Positions 32,594 through 44,330 of a DNA stretch of 64,000 nt are shown piece after piece. The DNA comes from Avena insularis (lineage: Eukaryota > Streptophyta > Magnoliopsida > Poales > Poaceae). The notes beneath the pieces were generated by a model. That model made no database searches. It worked only from the letters and a program-made list of their open reading frames with translations, and was not told the DNA's origin. A program made the position numbers and the translations under genes. How positions within the stretch are numbered: the stretch's first letter is position 1; each line of letters opens with the position of its first letter. The stretch lies in NCBI GenBank assembly GCA_023614405.1, contig JAJUPC010000039.1, positions 868,001 through 932,000 of the forward strand. Direction: 5' to 3'.

Positions 32594-33197
32594 GAAATCT
32601 ACTTTCAGACTGTTCTATGGATGTCAAAACCTGGTGGGCTCGCGCCAGCCACTGGATCGCGGACGAGTGGCATGAGATGAAAGTGGCAGTTCCACAAAAA
32701 GCGTTGACCCTCTTCGTTTTTTCTCACCCTGGCCACACCTCCTTCAATCTCCCCTCCTGGAGGTCCCCCGCGAGGCTAACCACGCCAGCCGGTCTGAATC
32801 GAAGGACAACCCCTTCTATGGCGGTGGGACGACCTCTTCTATGGCTGTGGCATCGGCTCTCCTCCGGAGGCCTGAAATTTGCGCCCACCGCTGAGCTCCC
32901 TCCACCTAGAGGAGAGACCGCCGACTCCTTGCCGTCACCACATGTCTAGCACCTCACCTGCGTTGCCTACTTGCCTTCATCTACCCGCCCCAGAACCTTC
33001 TCCATCATCATTCGTAGTTCATCACGCAAGCCGAATCGATCAGAAGGCGGAGGGCGCTGATATGGCGGCCAGGACCAACATTGCAGGCATGGATTTTGGA
33101 TCCTAGACCAGTCACAGTTGCCTTTTTCTCGGTCTGAAGCGTACGTGAGAGGCGACGCCGTGGCGCATGGGCATAGGCGGCCAACTCCCTTTTCCTA
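32594..33197 (+). repeat. Direct repeat, right copy (about 600 bp)
   Basis: Partner of 28564-29151, same orientation, from GAAATCTACTTTCAGACT to CTCCCTTTTCCTAA. It carries an extra GACGCCGTGGCGCATGG segment near its 3' end (about 33154). The distance between copies is 4.03 kb. The MDVKTWWARASHWIADEW frame is open for 110 codons here but unrecognised. Confidence 0.8.
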
Positions 33198-33204
33198 ATC
33201 TATA

Positions 33205-33415
33205 TAGATTGGGTACATGGCATAGTTGTCATAGAAACATAGAAATTTTTCGAAGAGGTATAACCTCTTGTTAGAAATCCTATGGAATTGTAGTATAGGA
33301 AAGGAATCCATAGGAATTTTGAAGGGTTCAACCCTTTGAATCAAATGGTCTCTATAGGAAAAAATCCTATGGGTAAGAATCCTACAATATTACTTTGTAA
33401 ATCCTTTGACACCAC
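33205..33415. repeat. MITE-like segment with AATCCTATRGG / GGATTC motifs
   Basis: Internal inverted similarity (AAATCCTATGG, GGAATCCATAGGAATTTTG and TAGGAAAAAATCCTATGGG, CAACCCTTTGAATCAAATGG) matches a common cereal miniature element as I remember it. The termini are eroded, so borders are approximate. Confidence 0.4.
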
Positions 33416-36400
33416 AAAAATATCAGCACTTTTTTGGAGCGGCATAAGCAAAAAGAACCGACAAAATTGGATACGTGGCAGATGTGCTATTTGCGGGGAC
33501 AAGCAGCGCGGTGGTTGATTTTTTGCCGTGGAAAATGTATGTATGGCATTAAATTGCGGAAATAGAAAGAGAATGGATGCCATTCACAAGTGTATCAATT
33601 CATGAGTTAATGAATACTATTGGGAAGATTGGGTTCATCTTGTTCCATACATATCTTTTAGTATACGAAATTCTTCATAGAAGGGCAGATACCGAAAGAA
33701 AGAACTTTGATTGCTATTCGGCTATCTCCTCTGTAGGGACACTGTCCTATCCATATTTAGCATGTGAATCTTTTCAAGTAAGTAGGACGATCCACGGCAT
33801 GACCAATGGGGCTACCCGATGGAGACTATTGACCGTCTTGTTAGAAGTAGACGACACTCTCTTCTGTTCAATCCACTTGCACGTACTTATTTCTAAGAAT
33901 TGCACCCAGGCTGTGCCCGTCTTCTCCCTATACGTTAAGCACTAATGAAATCACATAAAGGATAGGTTATGCACCCTTCTCATTAGTGCGGCGGACGAAA
34001 CTTCTTGTCACCTTCTTTACGCCTTTCCTTCTGCTTCCATCGAGAAATATAGATAAGTTTGGAGACCGACATTCCGAGACGCCTCAGTAACGCAAACCGG
34101 GGCAGCAATGATTCTGCCGCGGAAAACACGTGACGTTCTCTATGGGTCTCGCATGTGTTACTTTTCATGTTTGTCTCACTGACGGGTGATCCCCACCGAA
34201 ATCTAGCCATTGCCATTTGAATATTATAAAAAAAGAACCCTCCTCCCCACGACCATAATTGATCTCCCACGCCACACACTTAGTCATTTATTTACCTCTG
34301 TCTTTCTCTCTCCACGAAGTTTCGAGCGGTGGCGACAACGAGAGTCGGAAGCAAGAATTGGTGACGGTGAAAAATGTACCGCTATCGTTCCATTAGACAA
34401 GCGCGATGCTGGTACGTATAGTTGTTATTTTTCGATTTCATTGCCATCAGGATGCAACTCACGAACTTAGGTTTGCAAATATTTTTATTTGAAAAAGATA
34501 GAGAAAATCCTTCAGATGCTCAAAATTGTTCTTTCTTTGTGAACATGGCTAATCGATCAGATTGATTACTATTGAGAGTTTGTGCACCTTACCCACAATC
34601 GATGATCAAGTCCTTTTACAAACAAGACCATGGCAAAGCTTTCACTTAGTGGCCCCTCTACCATTTTCGGATACACCTGTGCTAAAAATCCTCCAAATGG
34701 TGGTACCTGGGTGAGGTTTCCCACTAAGTACTAGGCCAAGACAGAGCCCATATGTATTATGGTTGCACTGGAAGCTTCAGACTTCTAGACCATGGCAGAC
34801 TTTTTTGATCTTGGACGCTGTTCCTCCACCAAAACCTGAGCATCCGCAGAGCCCTCAGGTTGCTATCCTTGTAGACGTTCCCGACATACCACTTCGTCCA
34901 GAAGAAAATTTAGTTTTATTTTGAAGTAAACTTTAGAGAAAAAGCTTCGCTCAAAAGTGATTTTATACTTAGAAAAATTTCAGTCTTTAAAACCCCCCAT
35001 TGGTATTTATATATATAGCATAGCACAAATATAACACTTAAATTTTTTTAGAGAAAACCTATTAGGAGTGGAAATAATCCTAAGTATAGAACTAATCATG
35101 GCATACTACAAAACAACATTGCATAGTAGCAAACTTGTACTAAAAACATCCTACACATGCATACTACTATTTTGAAGATCAAAACATGCATAGTAGCAAA
35201 ACTTGGACAAAAATATGAATAATGGTGTAACTTGTCTTATGATAGTTTTAGGTGTGATTATTGTACTCTTCAGCAGCAAACACGCTCTCCAGAGAATCTA
35301 ACGAAGGACAAAGTAATACCAAATCAAAACATTGCAAACAAACATATCCCACTTCATGTGCATGCTTGCAAACATGTTTATAATGCTGGAAACACTCTTA
35401 TTTTGACCAAGAAATTTATACAACAAGTATAGCTTGCAGGGGACATCACAAACTGTAATTTTCAAAACTAATTAACTTAATAAGATTTTTATAACTTTAT
35501 TTAGGTTCAAATTAGGGTTTAAAGATCAAAAATATAAACAAATAGATCTATAGCTTGTAAATTTTCAAAACAAATTCTAACATATAGACCTTATAATTAT
35601 GAAGCTAACAAAACAAGAATCAACTAAAATGGAGTTGTAGATATTTTATATGAATTAAATATTAAGATATAGATTTAAATACTCCAGAAAATATATATTA
35701 GTCAACGTGTAAATTTTATTTCATAATAGTGTTGTCCTTATTTTTCTTAAATCTATAGGTATATTATTTGCAATTTTTGACTGACTAGATAATTTTCTGT
35801 GATTTTAGCAAATTCTTTCTATTTTAAATCAAATTGCTCACTAGGCCCTCACTAGGCTCCGATAGCTAACGTTGTTGCCGACGAAGCAGGTGATGTGTCT
35901 GCCACACGGCGATGCCTCAGTGGTTGGTACATGTTTGCTTCCTTTTTAATCTGGACCACAAATGTTGGATCAGGCGGCTACGAGCGGAAGCTTGAGCTCC
36001 GGTGGCGAGCGGCGGCTGACGCGGCGGTGGACAGCGGTAGTCAGTCAGGCGTGGATGGTTGGTGACCCTATGGTTGTTCTCCGACACATAGAAGTGGATG
36101 ACTAGGTTTAGAGGGCGACCACAATCACGCGGGTGTGCTCGGTGTCGATGAAATCTTCCCAGAACGCTGGCAATGTGCGTCTGGTCATCTCCGAGGACAG
36201 TGAGGCTCCGGTGACGTCGTTGGGCAATTTTGGAGCTCTGAAGGAGGGAAAAGTGCTGTTAGGGGATGCGGTATTTTACTAGGAACAAGATCAGACGAAG
36301 AAGAGGCATCAGGGGCGACAGATGCGATGGGAGTTTGACCTTCGAAGGTCCGTAATGGAGCATGGCGGCGCAGATCGGATCAAGATCACGATTCGGCACC

Positions 36401-37519
36401 CTCAGGGCGGAATCAGCGAGATCTCATTAGGGGTTATGAAGAGGGGGATGTGAGCTATTTACTGGCCACGAAAACTTGAAGAGGGGGCAACAAATTCAAA
36501 TGCATTTGGACGGAATTCAGAGCAGGTTCGAGTTGTGTTCTTCACGGCCTCTCCATCACCGTCGGGAAGAAGAAGGGACGTGGCCCACCTCTCAGTGGAA
36601 GATAGGAAAAAAATTGAAGGGGAAGAGGAGATCCGTCCGGGTGGGCCATGGTCGCTTGTTGGGCCGACTGGCGGGCCACTACGCGCTACACGCTGCTTGC
36701 GTGTGGACGGGAAGGAGAGGGAGCGGGCTGGGCTGGTTGGCCTTCCAGGTAGGTTTAGTTCTTTTTTTTTATAAAACTGACTGGGCCGTAACTTACTCCT
36801 CACGTCGACTGATTGGGCCTTATAAAACGAGTGTGCTTCCCAGTGGGCTTCGTCTGGCCCTGCAGTCTTCCCAACAACTCCACTTGCTAGGCCAACCACA
36901 AATAGTAGCAAAAATCATGCAAACACCACAAATAGTTTATCAAGTGTATAAACAAAAAACTTAAAATTTACCATCAATTCATAGAAAAATTCACACCAAA
37001 TGGCATAGACAAATTCCACAAATGTTCATCATCCTTTAACTTACAATACACAAAACATACCATCGGTTCATGCGCAAATAAATCATTGTACCATACACAA
37101 AATTGATCATCAGATTAATGCATGAATTGAGCAATTGATGATACAAATATTAATCATCTATTTCTATACACTTTTCAAAAACGAAAATAAGAATAGGAGC
37201 AGATCGCATGTGCCGATGACGTGCATCTTTTGGAATACAAACGACATCCTCACATGGTGAGGGGACGAAATCTTAGATGGGTCTTTGCACTTTACTTATA
37301 CTGAACTGAAGTTGTATTTATTTTTCTTGTACTGATTGAAAATCTTGGGCAACTTAGAATTGGCAAAAACCTTTTGTCATCGTCTGAACTAAAACCACGA
37401 CTAGGATTATGATATAGAGAGAGTAAAACATTGGGTGAGTGATAAGGCCACGTATAGTTTATAGGAAACTAAAATACATATGTTGCGGATGACGGGATAG
37501 ATTTGAACGGATGGACCAC
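33416..37519. other. Non-coding stretch, no convincing gene
   Basis: Alternating AT-rich and moderately GC-rich DNA. Open frames at 33577-33945 (+), 34210-34470 (+), 36459-36911 (-) and 36476-36964 (+) have no similarity I can recognise, and the last two overlap as shadows. 34450-35860 is strongly AT-rich. 35870-36470 is GC-rich and looks like a decayed first exon or leader. I see no RNA genes. Confidence 0.4.
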
Positions 37520-38145
37520 TTGTTACGCGTCTACTGTTTGCAGATGACAACACAGTTTTCTTGGAAGCGACAATGGAGAGTCTAGCTACTCCGAGAGAGT
37601 GCTTGGGGTGCACTCGGAAGCTCTGTCAGAGAGATACTTAGGTCTTCCGACGATGGTTGGCCGATCTAAAGATGGCTGTTTTCAATATGTTAGAGAAAGA
37701 TCGGGGCCAAGGTTGGGGGCTGAAAAGGATAGGGGCTCTCCAAAAAAGGGAAAGAAATCCTAATAAAATCAGTCGCCACACCGGCATATCCGATGATTTG
37801 TTTCCGCTTCTCAAAGAAGCAATGTAAATCCCTTAGTTCTATCTCTTCGAACTTTTGGTGGAATGACTAGGATGGATCTAAGAAGGTGCATTGGATTTAG
37901 TGGGAGAAGATGTGCCTATCTAAAAGTGCAGGTGGGCTGGGTTTTAGGGACTTCCATGCTTTTAATCAAGAGTTGTTAGCCAAACAGGCATGGAGGATAC
38001 TCACGAGTGCGACCTCGCTTTGTGCTCGCCTCCTCACTAAAAGGTACTGCAAAAACTCTTCCTTTCTCACGGCTAGTTGTGCCACTGGGGGGCTCTTTCA
38101 CGTGGATGAGTATATTACATGGGAGGGACCTTATTTCTAGGGGTC
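37520..38145 (+). pseudogene. LINE (L1-type) reverse-transcriptase remnant
   Basis: Fragments of a plant non-LTR retrotransposon RT C-terminal half in several frames: LLFADDNTVF (about 37535, the F-ADD catalytic box), then a decayed GLP-TMVGRSKDGCF-like stretch, and [31 protein letters not shown] (from 37910) with a [16 protein letters not shown] continuation. Frameshifts and stops are frequent. It is truncated at 38145 by an LTR of a gypsy element. Confidence 0.8.
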
Positions 38146-38344
38146 TGATACGTCCAAAACGTATCTACTTTCCCGAATACTTTTACTATTGTTTCTTCTC
38201 TAATTTGTGTGATTTGGATACAACTAATGCGGACTAACGTAGTTTTCAGCAGAATTGCTTTGGTGTCTCGTTTTCGTGCAGGAAATCAATTTTCAGGAAA
38301 AATCCCGGAAAATATCGCAAAACTCCTATTTTACCAGAGGACTC
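38146..38344 (+). mobile_element. Outer Ty3-gypsy LTR, first part (resumes after 63328)
   Basis: Begins TGATACGTCCAAAACGTATC inside the LINE remnant and is cut at 38344 by the Athila-like element. The same LTR resumes at 63334 with ACGGAGCTAGAAGACAAG after the duplicated GACTC. No internal domain of this outer element lies in the window. Confidence 0.75.
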
Positions 38345-39164
38345 TGATACATTGCTAACGTATCCATAATTTTTGATGTTTCATGCTTGGTTTTATCTAT
38401 TTTCTTGTGTTTTGTCTACACTTTGGAGTACTTTCTATACACTTTTTTGGACTAACCTATTAACAAGAGCCATAGTGTCAGCTGCCTGTTTTCTGCTGTT
38501 TTTGGTTCCAGGAAAGTCAGAAAATGATATTCTCGGAATTGGACGGGACAAAAGCCAAAGTCAGGTTTTCACCGAGGGACACAAGGAGCCAGAATACGAG
38601 ACAGAGAGGGGCCAGGGGGCCGCCACACCACCTGGCCGCACGGCCCAGCCTAGCCCACGCCAAGGGGTGGTCTGGCCGCCCTAGGCACCCCTCGGCCTCC
38701 CCTTTCGCCTATAAGATGCCTCCGATACAGAAACCCTAAATACCCGATCAAAATTCTATGAAAGAGTCTGTAGCCGCCGTCATCTCCATCCCTAGATCGG
38801 GAGAGATCTGAAGCTCTTCTCGACACCCTGCCGGAGAGGGGAATTCACCCTAGAGGCCTTCTTCATCACCATGCAAGCCTCCGGTGTGATGCGTGAGTAG
38901 TTCAGCTCTGGACTACGGGTCCATGTAGTAGCTAGATGGCTAGTTCTCCTCCTTTGTTTAGATCTTGTGAGCTCCGTTCATGATCAAGATCATCTATTTG
39001 TAATCCTACATGTTTTGTTTGTGGGGATCCGATGGATATTGAGATGCTATTTCAGATTGATTATTGATTCTATCATGTCTTTGTTATTTGTGATCTTGCT
39101 GCTGTGCTCATCATACCTTCCTCTTGGGGTTCCCCAACGGGCTCGATATATTTTGGGCTTAGCA
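38345..39164 (+). repeat. LTR1 of the Athila-like element, internally deleted
   Basis: Starts TGATACATTGCTAACGTATCC and ends GGGCTTAGCA. Compared with LTR3 (1591 bp) it lacks about 770 bp: the sequence jumps from TTTGTGATCTTG to CTGCTGTGCTCATCAT near 39090. A TATA-like CCTATAAGATG lies near 38707. Its last 25 bases are the same as those of LTR3. Confidence 0.85.
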
Positions 39165-39174
39165 ACCGATTTTC

Positions 39175-39191
39175 TGGCGTGCTGCCGAGGA
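39175..39191 (+). promoter_or_regulatory. Primer-binding site, tRNA-Asp type (degenerate)
   Basis: TGGCGTGCTGCCGAGGA lies 10 bases after LTR1. It resembles the TGGCGCCGTTGCC-type site used by Athila-like elements, with a few mismatches. Confidence 0.6.
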
Positions 39192-39352
39192 GTCAAGGAC
39201 ATCTTCACAAGGGGAGTCCCTCATAACCAATCTCTTTACTTTGTTATTTTTGTTGTGCTTAGTTTACTTTTGCTTTGTTTGCTTGCTTCTTTATCAAAAA
39301 CACAAAAAAATTAGTTCTACTAGTTTGCTTTCTTTATTAAAAACACAAAAAA

Positions 39353-40849
39353 TTGACTACTCTGGAAAACACTAAGTTGTGTGATTTCACTAGCACCAAC
39401 AACAATGATTTTATGAGCACACCTATTGCTCCACATGTTCCTGAAGCTACTTTCTTTCAAATAAAACCTGCTTTACTCAATCTTGTTATGAGAGAACAAT
39501 TTTCTGGTATTGGTAATGAAGATGCTGCTGCTCATCTAAATAACTTTGTTGAACTTTGTGAGATGCAAAAGCAGAGGGATATAGATGGAGATATCATTAA
39601 GCTTAAATTGTTTCCTTTCTCTTTGAGAGGAAAAGCTAAAGAATGGTTGAATTCCTTGACTAGGAGTAGTATTGATTCTTGGACTAAATGCAAGGATGCT
39701 TTCATTGGAAAATACTATCATCCTGCTAAGATTATATCTATGAGAAGTGAAATAATGAAGTTTAAACAATCTGATAATGAACATGTTGCTCAAGCTTGGG
39801 AAAGAATGAAATGTTTGGTAAAGAATTGTCTCACTCATGGACTGACTGCTTGGATGATTATCCAAACTTTTTATGCAAGATTGAACTATTCTTCAAGAAA
39901 TCTATTGGATTCTGCTGCTAGAGGTACCTTTATGACCATTACTTTGGGTGCTGCAACAAAGCTTCTAGATAATATGATGGTTAACTACTTTGAATGGCAT
40001 ACTGAAAGAGCTCCACAAGGTAAGAAGGTAAATTCTGTTGAAGAAACCTCCTCCTTGAGTGATAAAATTGATGTTACTATGTCTATGCTTGTTAATGGGA
40101 AAGCCCATATTGATCCAAATAATGTTCCTTTAGCCTCTTTGGTTTCTCAAGAAGAGCAAGGTGATGTGAACTTTATAAGAAATAACAATTTTAGCAACAA
40201 TGCCTACAGGAATAATTTTGGTAACAACAATTATAGGCCATATCCTCCCAACAATGGTAATGCTTATGGAAATTCCTACAGCAATAATAGGAGTGCACCC
40301 TCTGAACTTGAAGTTATGCTTAAAGATTTTATTAGTAAACAAACTGCTTTCAATAAAACTATTGAGGAGAAACTCTCTAATGCTGAAAGAAATATAACAT
40401 CATTGGCTGAAGCTCAATCTTCTTCGAATAAAATGACTGCTAAAGCCGAAAATAATGAGAATCCCTTTGCAGCTACTAATGCCATACAAGTTAGAATTGA
40501 TGAAAATGTTAAACTATTAGCTGAATTGCATGCTAAGCGGGAAAGAGAAGATGAAATTGCTAGAAACATTAGTGTTTCTACTATTACCACCACTAGTGTT
40601 GAGGCTAGTAATAGTTCTACTACTTTAGATGATAATTTCGATTTTGATCTTGATGGTTGCAATATCTCTGAAGTTATTAAGTTCCTACAAAAGTTTGCTA
40701 AAAGTCCTAATGCTAGTGCTATGAACATGGCCTTTACAAAACACATTACTAATGCTCTCATAAAGATTAAAGAAGAAAAGATGAAACATAAAGCTTCTAT
40801 TCCTATAAAACAAGAAGATGGTTGGGAACCCATCATTAATATGAAGTGA
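39353..40849 (+). pseudogene. Gag, copy A (Athila-like), start and end damaged
   Basis: The frame is open for about 498 codons. Retrotransposon gag capsid blocks are visible: FFQIKPALLNLVMREQFSG, LKLFPFSLRGKAKEWLNSL, VAQAWERMKCLVKNC and MIIQTFYARL. They are followed by an Asn-rich stretch (about 40185-40290), a coiled-coil-like EEKLSNAERN region, and IKEEKMKHKASIPIKQEDGW near the end. The expected initiator position (39353) is TTG and not ATG; the first in-frame ATG is at 39413. At 40841-40849 one A is missing relative to copy B, so gag stops just before the protease instead of reading through. No zinc knuckle is seen. Confidence 0.85.
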
Positions 40850-41275
40850 ATGACTTTGATTTCAAAGCTTTATGTGATCTTGATAGTAGTGTTTCTATTA
40901 TGCCTAGAAGGATTTATGATATGCTTGATTTGCCTCCACTTGAAGATTGTTATTTGAATGTCCCACTTGATGATAATGCTAAAAAGAAACTCATGGGGAG
41001 TATTAATGATGTTCTTATTATGGTTAACTGCTTATATCCCCGTTGATTTCTATGTTTTGGATGTTGAATGCAATGCTTCTTGTCCTATTACTTTGGGAAG
41101 ACCTTTTCTTAGAACTGTTGGTGCCATTATTGATATGAAAGAAGGCACCATTAAATATCAACTCCCACTCAAGAAAGGTATAGAACACTTCCCTAAGAAG
41201 AGAGAGAAGATTTCTTTTGCCTCTCCTATGAAAACAAAATTTGCTCTTAATGCTTCTTCATTTGAGAACACTTGA
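40846..41275 (+). pseudogene. Aspartic protease, copy A, frameshifted
   Basis: Blocks NDFDFKALCDLDSSVSIMPRRIYDML, LEDCYLNVPLDDNAKK and then, in another frame, DVECNASCPITLGRPFLRTVGAIIDMKEG. A frameshift near 41030 separates the halves. The catalytic region reads C-DLDSS, whereas Athila-type proteases usually read C-DLGAS. The same change is present in copy B. It is followed directly by non-coding DNA, with no reverse transcriptase. Confidence 0.85.
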
Positions 41276-41972
41276 TTCTTTTTCTTGCTTCTTATGCCTA
41301 ACTTAAAGGCGTTAAAGAAAAGTACTTATTAGGAGATAACCCAAAAGTTTTAGATGAGTCTTGGAAGTTATTACTTCAGTAATAACCGCTTATTATCCTT
41401 TTTGTTTGCAATTTGTGCCAAGAGGAACCTCTAATGAGAGAGAAGTAATGATTGGAAAAGTTGTTGTCCCGAAACAGATTTATGTGCTTCACTGTAAAAA
41501 TTCGTGTAAAATCTCTGTATGTCCTTTTGAGGCGTGAATTTTTGTGCTTCTGCCCTAGGTCGTTATATAACTTTCGTTAGTTCAACACTTTTCAATTTGA
41601 GGAACATAAGGTCTTCAAAAAATTTCGTCTTTACCTGTTGGTCTGTTTTAATAGATTTCTGCCATTATTTGCATTTGCTTCTTGTTGGTTCCTTTTTGAG
41701 TTCTTTTGGGGAATTGAGCTTTTTGAGGGAAGTGCTACAGTAGCTAGTGTTCTAATGTAAGTTTATTTGGTGTTATAACTGAACCTTAAGACTTATTTAT
41801 CTTGAGTGCACTAATGTTGCTAATAAAGATTGTGTGAAGTTTTGTACGAAGGAAAAATTTCAAGTGTATGGAAGGAATGAGTAATGAGATTAAGGATGGA
41901 CTAAAGCTCAAGATTGGGGATGCCATGCGTGTCACCCCAAGAAATATCCAAGAAGTACAAGCGTCAAAGCTT

Positions 41973-41993
41973 GGGGATGCCCAAGGCATCCCC
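41973..41993 (+). other. Perfect hairpin beside a polypurine-like motif, copy A
   Basis: GGGGATGCC, loop CAA, GGCATCCCC: a 9-bp perfect stem preceded by AAAGCTT. It is present unchanged in copy B at 59641-59661, in the same context. Confidence 0.85.
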
Positions 41994-42640
41994 TTCTTCA
42001 TCAATAAAAATCCTAGGTTCCTTCCAAACGCTTCATTTTTATTGTTTCATGCACAGTTGTGTTGTTCTTGGAGCGTCTTCTTTTTTGTTTTCGTTTTGGT
42101 TTTTGTTTTCTTTGGTTTTCTTAGTTTGCTTAATAAATTGGTTGGACCCCCTCTTTCATACATTGGTTTGCAAATAGTTTGGTTTGGTTTGGAAAAGAGT
42201 AGGAAAGTTCATGCTTATGCGGTAAAAAGAGCTTGTTTTTGACTGTGGCCTATGCTTCGTCATGCCATGCTTGATATTGTTTTGGCTTTATGCTTAGTAT
42301 TCTTTGTTGTAGCATGACTTGTTATAAACAATGGAGATTGCTTAATGTGCCTTGGATGAATCATGTGTTGTTTTAGCATATTAAAGCATAGTATAGTGGT
42401 ATTCTCCTTTGATGCTTTATTTGGGTTGACTTGGCGCATTCTCACACCATGTTATGACTATCCAAAGTCACCATAGCCTTTATGATCCTTTAGTTTTCAA
42501 CTTGTAGTATCACTTTATGCTTTTATCAATGATGTTTTGTCGCTCTGCATGATTATGGCCATTATTGCTCTCTTAGTTTGTCGCTCCCAGTCTTTTGCTA
42601 GCCTCCACAACCAAGTATGAGTTCCACTCATGCATCTAAC

Positions 42641-44330
42641 TGTTGGAGATATGCCCAAGAGGCAATAATAAAATAGGTTATTATTATATCTTTGTGTTTA
42701 TGATGAATGTTTACATCCCATGCTATAATTGTATTATTAGGAAACACTAATACTTGTGTGTTTTGTAAACATAAAAGAGTCCCTAGTAAGCCTCTTGTTG
42801 AACTAGCTTGTTGATTGATTGATGATCATGGTTTCCTGATCATAGACATTGGATGTGATTAATAACAAGGTTATATCATTAGGAGAATGATATGATGGAC
42901 ACACACCCATAGTAAGCGTAGCATAAGATCAAGTCATTAAGTTCGTATTGTTGTAATATTTGAAATACATAGTAACCTAATCCTTCGACCATGAGGTTAT
43001 GTTAATCACCATCACCGGATGGGTACTTTGATGACATCAAACGCTCAGAATCGGGCGGTTATAAAGGTGTCATTGGGTATTCTGAAAGTATGTGTTGAAG
43101 CGCATAGACCAAGATTGGGATTTGTCCATCCATATGACGGATAGATATACTCTGGGCCCTCTCAGTGGAATGTCATCTAGATAGCTTGCAAGCATGTGAC
43201 TGGGTCACAAGGGATGACATAACATGGAACGAGTAAAGAGTACTTATCAGTAACGAGGAAGAACTAGGTATGAAGATACTGACGATCAAACCTCGGATAA
43301 GTAGAATGTCGCGAGACAAAGGGAATTGGTTTCGTATGTTAATTGGTTCAATCGATCACGAAGTAATTGTTGAGTATGTAGGAGCCATTATGGATCTCCA
43401 GATCCTGCTGATGGTTATTGATGGGAGAGGTGTCTTCATCATGTCTGCATATTCACAAACCGTAGGGTGACACACTTAAGGTTCGAAGTTGTTTGAAGTA
43501 GATATGGAATTTGCGTTGGAGACCGAATGTTGTTCGGAGTCTCGGAATGGATCCGGGACATCACGAGGAGATCCGGAATGGTCCGGAGAATAAGATTCAT
43601 ATATTGGGAATCATTTTCTAAGTTAGGAAATGTTCCAGAGTGTTTGTATGGAGATTCTAGAAGGTTTCGGAATGTTCTGGAAGGTTCTAGAGGATTTCTT
43701 GGAGTTTGCTTGAAAACCAAGAAAGGGATCAAAGAAACCAAGTGGGGTAAGACACGGATTCGTGGCGGAGGAGGACTCCTCCCCCCAACCCGCCGGCCCA
43801 AGGAGGAGGGAGTCCTACTAGGACTCCCTCCTCAGCGCCGCCTCCTCCTTTAAATAGAAGGGAGGGGGCGCCCCCTCTTGCACCTTGTCTCATAACTCCC
43901 AATCACAGCTGCCTCTCTCCTCTACGTTTCTTCTGCACAGGCATAGCGAAGCCCTGCAGAATTCTCACCTCCACCACCACCACCACGCTGTCGTGTTGCT
44001 GGGATTCCGTGGAGAAGATCTACTACCTCTGCTGCTCGCTGGAACGGGGAGAGGAAGGTCTACTTGGACTCCGACGCATGACCGTCTCATGGAAGCGCCG
44101 CCGAACGCTGCCGGAAGGATCGTCCACACGATCTTGATATCGGCAAGTGATCGACTACATCATCCACGAGATCTAATCTCGTTAACGCTTTCGGTTCTAC
44201 GAGGGTTAGTACCGATCTATCTCGTTGCTCATGTCTAGTAGATTAGATCTTGGCTTTTATCTAGATTAGTTCTGGGTTTTGTTCGTTCTTGTGGTAGAAT
44301 TTTTTTGTTTTCCATGCTACAAACCCATCA
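42641..44330 (+). mobile_element. Solo LTR of a BARE/Angela-like copia element, 1690 bp
   Basis: Begins TGTTGGAGATATGCCCAAG, ends CTACAAACCCATCA, and is flanked by CTAAC at 42636-42640 and 44331-44335. The uninterrupted sequence is visible in copy B at about 60302-60312. Conserved BARE-type blocks occur: GCAATAATAAAATAG, TTAGGAGAATGATATGATGG, ACGAGTAAAGAGTACTT and CGTAGGGTGACACACTTAAGG. It has no internal domain: a full element has recombined between its LTRs. A TATA-like TTTAAATAGAAGG is at about 43849. Confidence 0.9.

Noticed and set aside
28564..33197. Ordinary LTR retrotransposon with 600-bp LTRs
   Set aside because: The repeats lack TG/CA ends, no flanking 5-bp duplication, primer site or polypurine tract is visible, and no gag or pol is present.
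33577..33945. Organelle DNA insertion suspected from an unusual open stretch
   Set aside because: I could not match it to any plastid or mitochondrial gene order or coding sequence; left as unassigned DNA.
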